Positions 59,260-64,000 of a stretch of DNA of 64,000 bases are shown one piece after another. The position numbers and the translations under genes are program-made. Position 1 is the first letter of the stretch, and every line of letters starts with the position of its first letter. This stretch comes from Larix kaempferi (taxonomy: Eukaryota; Streptophyta; Pinopsida; Pinales; Pinaceae). The DNA is taken from the NCBI GenBank assembly GCA_027924585.1, contig BSBM01000636.1, positions 7,022,001 through 7,086,000 on the forward strand, given 5' to 3'. A model generated the notes under the pieces. It saw nothing but the letters and a program-made list of their open reading frames with translations. It made no database searches and had not been told where the DNA came from.

Positions 59260-59545
59260 TAGGTGTAACAGTCAATTAACTAAGTAATCAAGGGGAAAAG
59301 GAGCCCTAAATCATGGAATTGATTGTACTGAATCCTAAAATCATGCATGAGGGCGCCTTTGGATTTCAATAATGTAAAAAAGGCACTATGAGTGGATAAG
59401 AAGGCTAATGATGACCAAATTTAAGCTCTAGGGCGCCTAAATTAAGGACTAGGTGCTAGGAGACTTAACTGCCAATGCACAGATGCATGGAGTGTTGCAT
59501 GGAATGCATGCAAAACCAATATGATATGGTTAGAATATTACAACA
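59260..59545 (-). repeat. LTR C of the array, outer part
   Basis: Continues LTR C after the gag-protease element and ends gaatattacaaca, followed by the target duplication ctcat (59546-59550). Confidence 0.87.
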
Positions 59546-59550
59546 CTCAT

Positions 59551-59842
59551 TGTCCTAGAATGTATGGAATAACATTGCATCCATGGCACTCCTTTATCGT
59601 AATAACTCGTCCATACCAACCTCTACTTCATTGCCTCCATTGCCAACATGTGAAGAACTACTATCACTATAGGTATTCTTGATTGGTGAGGATGCATGCA
59701 GTGGAAATGGAATAGGTGGTTGATTCAACCATGCTTGGTATGCTTACTCTCCAAGTTGCAATCATTTTCCATCCTTCTCTCGATTTGACATTGTATTGGG
59801 GTGCGACGGAAGATGGTAGGCAGGTCGCTTATCATTAGAATC
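59551..59842 (-). pseudogene. CACTA transposase, upstream exon (continues at 46765)
   Basis: The exon begins after a good acceptor (minus-strand ttttttaaatcag) at 59842 and reads in phase into the transposase across the removed insertion. It contains DSNDKRPAYHLPSHPNT, QAWLNQPPIPFPLHAS, an Asp/Ser stretch and AMDAMLFHTF. The link is strong because the frame at 59551 continues as NE-LGDDAHIIEALFEIL at 46765 with one copy of ctcat taken out. Stops lie at four positions in this exon. It replaces the Cys-rich transposase-associated domain that usually begins such proteins. The most plausible upstream exon is the SET frame at 60601. Confidence 0.7.
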
Positions 59843-60600
59843 CTGATTTAAAAAATATTGAACATCACATCAATGATGTTAGTAAGAACAATTCAATTTG
59901 TTTGATCTTGCATTATAGAAAATAATTGTTACAGAAGCATGAGAATCACTTCCAGTAGAAAATGTTAAGCCGCAAACAATTTATAAAGCAGACGTTCAGA
60001 TTGAGTGATAAATTAACATCAATTCCACATTAAATATGAAAATTTAAAATTGAGTAACACATTTTCAAATTGAATTTATGAATTAAATTAACAATTTATA
60101 AAACATAATTTCAATACCGGCCCTTTATAGAGGAGGCGGCTCATAGATGAGGAACCTTTTCACGGTTTCTTCCTGCTACTATATTATTGATTATGCTGGC
60201 AATATGGTACTACTTTATATGTGACACTCTATTCTGGAACAAAAGTTGCACGGGACCTTATAAATGATACCTCTTTGGATTGATTTTTTTGAGGCTTGGG
60301 GAGCTAGTTGACATACTCTTTTTTCATGAACATATGTTTTATGGACTAGTGATTATATTATCACACTTAGTTAATGTAGAGTAGACTTTATGTCTATATC
60401 ACTTTAACAGGTTTTATAATTGTATCCGCATGCATACTTGATGTGCATATTTAGAATGTAATTTTGTTCACCTCTGCTGAAATAAAATTATGCTTTTTTT
60501 CATAGGAAAAAAAATAAAACATAATTTTAAACTGAGCAATGCATTAATATGAATCCATTGAAAATTAACAAATACAATTAATCAATGTTTTTCGTCTTAC

Positions 60601-61829
60601 GCCCAAGGGAATGTCTAAAGGTAATCCCAATGCAAGGCGTCTCTGACAAGCGGTTGGTGGTCTACGGAAGTTGTAGTTTATTAACAACTCGTCACCAGGA
60701 GACAAACTACGTATTGCATGTACAACAACAAATATGGACGCTTTCTTTTTCATAAATAAATCCTAGTCATTGAAGTGTTCCTCAAATGAACAATTTGGAG
60801 AAAATAAAGAGCACCTAGAACTATTTATGAACCTTGCAATGTTCCCATGAGTGCGTGAAGGACCATCTATATACAATAGGATCTTCCTGTTAAAGTTTCC
60901 AGAAACATAACCATTCATGCACATACTATACATGGAAATGATATGCTTGTATTTAACAATATTCAAATAATCATACCGACAATAGATAGGACTGCAAAAT
61001 GGCATAAGTGCTACTGGCTATTTGGGAGGAATAAGTACATGTGAAAGGATAAACAACCCAATATTTGCAGCATCTATATTAGACTTGGTAATCATAAAAC
61101 GATTACCACAAAAGGAGAATTTAGTTCCAACATCAGGCACAGGTAGAGAGGACGACCAAGCGCTATATAAGCGCGGTTGTAAGAAGTTTGATATTTGCTT
61201 TGCAAATTCACAGGAAGGGAGAAATCATCACAACCCTCCAACAATTGGACGGACCTTGGTGTGTACTTGGACAGTTTTGCTCTCAACTCATGCAAATTTT
61301 TGGATCTTCTAGTAGAGATGGGTTGGGTGGAATTCATATCATACTTTGGATCACTATAACTTTCAGATGATTGAACATAAGCTGAGGGGTTCGTCAATTT
61401 AGGATGAGACATAGTTGTTTTGGCTTCCAAATTTTTCAAAAATGAGCATAAGGAAGTGTTCCTGCGTGTCTTTTCTATATCACCTATTGGATTTTTTATT
61501 GCAGTAGGGGGAATTAGACCATCAACATTAGGTAATATATCATTGGTGTAATGGGTGAGTGTGACACGCCAAGGGTTCTCCTTCAACCCTTGACATTTTG
61601 AACAACCACAAACTACTGGGGTGTCATAAAAGGGTTCCATCTCGCAACAAATTACCATCGATGAACCATGATGGTGGCTTGAAGATGGCATGTTACAATT
61701 GGCAGGGTAAAGCGGCTTCCCATTTTCATCCACGAACTACTTGCGGTATCTTGCTCCTTATAAGAGCTTATGAAGTTTTGAAACTGGTGGAATGTCTTGT
61801 GCATCCAAACTCGAACCCGAATCATGATC
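60601..61829 (-). pseudogene. SET-domain reading frame inside the CACTA element, possibly the N-terminus of the transposase
   Basis: Minus strand. After an AG acceptor at 61830 it reads VSKLHKLL, two stops (TAA 61758, TAG 61737), VDENGKPLYPANCN, a Cys-rich VVCGCSKCQGLKENPWRV, a Ser-rich stretch and, after a frameshift near 61117, the SET domain. The SET motifs are IDGPSRTHGNIARFINSSRC near 60870, SPNC near 60805 and LSPGDELLINYNF near 60690. These correspond to the RFINHS-x-PN and GEEL-x-x-Y motifs that bind S-adenosylmethionine in lysine methyltransferases; the usual His is Ser here. TAG stops at 61018 and 60763 fall where Gln fits. The frame either stops at 60565 or is spliced at a GTAAGA donor at 60600, in phase 0, to the transposase exon at 59842. 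The gene lies between transposase and subterminal repeats, so it belongs to the element. Confidence 0.7.
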
Positions 61830-61921
61830 CTGCAATATAAAATAAATCAATATTCTGATTCACATGGATAAGTAAAATAAATTCAAATAAGTAGTAAAAA
61901 ATAAATAAAACTTGAACTTAC

Positions 61922-61994
61922 CGGGGATGGAATGGGAGAACTCGTCGAACTTTGAACAAGATGGTATGAGTTGGAATATGAAGAATTGGCCATT
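61922..61994 (-). other. Possible first exon of the SET gene
   Basis: The ATG at 61994 is followed by a short Ser-rich stretch and a consensus donor (gtaagt) at 61921, 90 bp before the acceptor of the next exon. As written, the exon is one base out of phase with the SET frame, so it has either suffered an indel or is not the true start. Confidence 0.35.
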
Positions 61995-62164
61995 TGATAA
62001 GTTACTACAAAATTTTCTTATTGCATTTGAGCCAAATCAACAATCAACATATATATACTATGGAATATTGTAATTGGTGTGGTTAAATAGTAAAATGACA
62101 TTTAGTATGAATATATAATTTTAAGTGGTCACATAGAAACATAGAATTTACAAAATAAACTGGT

Positions 62165-63390
62165 GTGTTTATTCATACATAGATGCACCGGTGCACTTCA
62201 ACAAACCAGACGCACTAGTGCGTAACAAATGTAAACGCACCGTTAAAGTATATCCGCAAAATCCCCCGCGGTGGAAAACATCCGCTACATTTGGTAGTAG
62301 ATAATTCTACATGCATACTCAAAAAATAATTCGTTCTGATGCGTTTACTACATATAAGCACACCGGTGTAGCATAACATTACACACACTGTCGTATGTGT
62401 TTTAAGACGGTGTATTTTACTTATGTACTCACCGGTGCGACTTAACAAAAGGCGCACTGAAAATACCGAAAATCAAAATTTAAAATAATCGCACGAACTC
62501 TTTTTTCCCTAAATTAAAAAAAGGGTTGCAATTTTAAGATCTAAAAGTAAATCTAAATAGTCTTTAAAAGTTAAAAACCTAAACAATAACTCACTGCTTT
62601 GCCAAAATTTTCAGGGGAGAGTTTTGGAAGAGAGACTTACATGGAAGGAGTTTGGAGTAACTTCAAGGAGTTATGAGGGTCAAAATTTCTTAGGTATGGT
62701 GAATCAAACCAAACCATGCATGATAGAAATTTCAAGCATGTGAGTATTACTGTAGATCTTATAACCTTATTTAGCATTTAACTAGTTTTACAAAAACAAA
62801 ATTCATACTTATGTTCAATGTTGCAACCATTATTTTCTCCCTGCTTCTTTTCGTTTTATGTGGCTGCAAAATTCTTCATTAGGGTTTAAATCCCTCTATT
62901 GTTATACATAATTACGATTTCACCTTTTAGGGATTTTAGATTTACTGAGCTTGTGATTATATATAAAAAGCGTGGGGTGATATGGGTCCACTTTCTTGGT
63001 CGAATCCATAACCATGTCATCCTTATCAAGTTTTTTTTTTTAAATGAATGCGTCAAAATCAGTGCGTTTGTATTACGGGAACGCACCAGTGCATTCATTT
63101 AAATAATGCACCGAGTTTGACCCACGTCGTATCATTTTTAATTGTTTTATAAAAATTCAAAAGTCATTTTTCGTGTCTCAGTTCTCTGTTCCCGGTGCGT
63201 TACATTTACTGTAATGCACTGGATTTACCATAACACATCGTTTTATTTTTTATTTTTTTACAAAAATGAAAAAGCCGATTTTAGTATTTCGATTCTCTGT
63301 TACTGGTGCGACATATTGGAATTAACGCACCGGTACGGTTTTGTCATTGACGCACCGAGGAGTTTAATGTATACAAGCGCACCGAAATCA
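62165..63390. repeat. Right subterminal repeat region, palindromic gcaccggtgc motif
   Basis: The same motif as at 37370-39470 recurs here (gatgcaccggtgcac near 62183, acaccggtg near 62360, caccggtgcg near 62431, cgcaccggtac near 63328, plus half sites). It shows that the DNA from 37.2 kb to beyond 63.4 kb is one element. Spacing is looser than on the left, and the region is interrupted by unique sequence at about 62500-63050. Confidence 0.82.
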
Positions 63391-63501
63391 TATTTATTCC
63401 CTTTAATATATTTTTTTTCGTATTTTGAAGGTCTGTAATTTGTTTGTATAATATATTGATAGCTTATGTATTTAATGGTATATGTTGTTTATTGATAGAA
63501 A

Positions 63502-63769
63502 ATGCATGCTATGAGTTTAATGAACAACAACTTTAATCAACATGATGGGAGAACATCGAGAATTACGAAGAAGGCAAGTGCTTTTAATTAATTTCTATAT
63601 TTAAATTATTTTGTTTGAATTATTTCTAAAGTTAACTAATATGTATTGGTTAATTTGTGACATGCAGTGCCAAAAAATGAGGAAGCTCGATAATATTCTT
63701 ACCAAACTAACTCCAAAAGAGCGTAAAACATTGATGGACAAGTTGTAGATGGATGAATTAGGTGAATAA
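63502..63769 (+). other. Possible two-exon gene start near the right end
   Basis: The ATG at 63502 opens MHAMSLMNNNFNQHDGRTS and reaches AAG followed by gcaagt, a GC-type donor, at about 63573. After an acceptor (gacatgcag near 63667) the phase-compatible frame reads MRKLDNILTKLTPKERKTLM, then a TAG where Gln fits, and MDELGE before a TAA or another donor. It is unlike anything I recognise. It lies outside the right repeat cluster but before the element's missing terminus. Confidence 0.3.
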
Positions 63770-64000
63770 AAAATAAGTCAATATGAATTATTTATTGAAA
63801 TATGAGTAATAATGTACTTAATTAAGAATATTCACTAATATGTTTCAAATAACGTAATTCACATATGATGAATGTTATGCAAGTACTGACAACAACATAA
63901 GTCAATGTCATCATAAGAATTTTTTTTTTGGAAGATGCAAATGATGATCAATTGGTCCTTAGCACATCTGGAGTGGTGCTGGAAGTTAATAGAAGGGACA

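Larger units (their letters stand above)
46766..59545 (-). mobile_element. Tandem non-autonomous LTR retrotransposon array (LTR-int-LTR-int-LTR), minus strand
   Basis: Three LTRs (A 46766 to about 52445, B 53763-54502, C 55930-59545) alternate with two internal regions (about 52446-53762 and 54503-55929). On the minus strand each internal region begins with a primer-binding site complementary to initiator Met-tRNA (plus-strand gctctgatacca at 53751-53762, gctctaagacca at 55918-55929). The B-C internal region ends with a polypurine tract (plus-strand ccccccttaagc at 54503). One target duplication, ctcat, borders the whole array. The internal regions, 1.3-1.4 kb, hold only a gag-like start. LTRs A and C were later split by other elements. 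About 195 bp at the inner end of LTR A, with its polypurine tract, are deleted. Confidence 0.85.
37219..64000 (-). mobile_element. Large CACTA-type DNA transposon carrying accessory genes; right end outside the window
   Basis: The left terminus cattactaggaaaaagccc (37219-37238) resembles CACTA inverted ends (cactac-agaaaaa type), followed by tagtggagg and tagcgg subrepeats as in other CACTA termini. Inside are subterminal regions with many copies of one palindromic motif, a TNP2-type transposase on the minus strand, an accessory gene on the plus strand and a SET-domain frame. No matching right terminus (ending cctagtaatg or cctagtagtg) occurs before 64000. The resident length, without the nested 12.8 kb insertion, exceeds 13.9 kb. 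It looks non-autonomous because its transposase lacks the catalytic core. Confidence 0.78.

Noticed and set aside
46766-59545. Two independent solo LTRs plus unrelated gag fragments
   Set aside because: Primer-binding sites and a polypurine tract lie exactly at the LTR edges, and a single outer target duplication encloses everything.
62260-62300. Possible right end of the CACTA element (atccgctac resembling the left tagcgg repeats)
   Set aside because: No terminal match to the left end follows, and the palindromic repeats continue for more than 1 kb further right.

Overview
This is nuclear DNA from a seed plant. The mobile elements are of plant type: LINEs with a C-terminal RNase H domain, LTR elements primed by initiator Met-tRNA, and a CACTA transposon of TNP2 type. 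Host gene pieces have introns and plant families (F-box, secreted Kelch, LRR receptor-kinase N-terminus). The high load of old, nested elements, the low gene density and the AT-rich spacers suggest a large genome, possibly a gymnosperm; I cannot name the species.

Layout. 1-9.1 kb: a broken LINE (+), a 5'-truncated LINE piece between two ~140 bp direct repeats, and a 5'-truncated LINE (-) with a 17 bp target duplication and an unusually long 3' region. 9.1-22.7 kb: the only stretch with host-type genes, all partial or damaged. They are the first two exons of an LRR receptor-like protein (-), an F-box reading frame (-), a multi-exon Kelch pseudogene (+) with an inverted orphan copy of its first exon, and a coiled-coil pseudogene (+), with several local tandem duplications. 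24.9-33.5 kb: an old LINE (-) split by a nearly complete younger LINE (-). 33.6-36.6 kb: a ~50 bp-arm hairpin, AT-rich tandem repeats and a LINE fragment of another family.

37.2 kb to the window end is one large CACTA-type transposon whose right end lies outside the window. Its left terminus reads cattactaggaaaaag, and both subterminal regions are full of a palindromic motif centred on gcaccggtgc. It carries a rightward intron-containing accessory gene (39.5-41.5 kb) and a leftward transposase gene. A SET-domain reading frame lies upstream of the transposase, and its apparent splice donor would join in phase to the transposase exon, which suggests a SET-transposase chimera.

The transposase is interrupted by a single insertion (46,766-59,545, target duplication ctcat). 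That insertion is a tandem LTR-internal-LTR-internal-LTR array of a gag-only family on the minus strand. Its left LTR holds a Ty1/copia element (47,026-52,027, duplication tattt) and its right LTR holds a gag-protease-only LTR element (56,373-59,254, duplication gaatc/taatc). Removing one duplication copy at the ctcat site leaves the transposase frame continuous across the insertion point.

Almost every element is broken by stops, very often TAG where the family has glutamine, consistent with methylation-driven decay.
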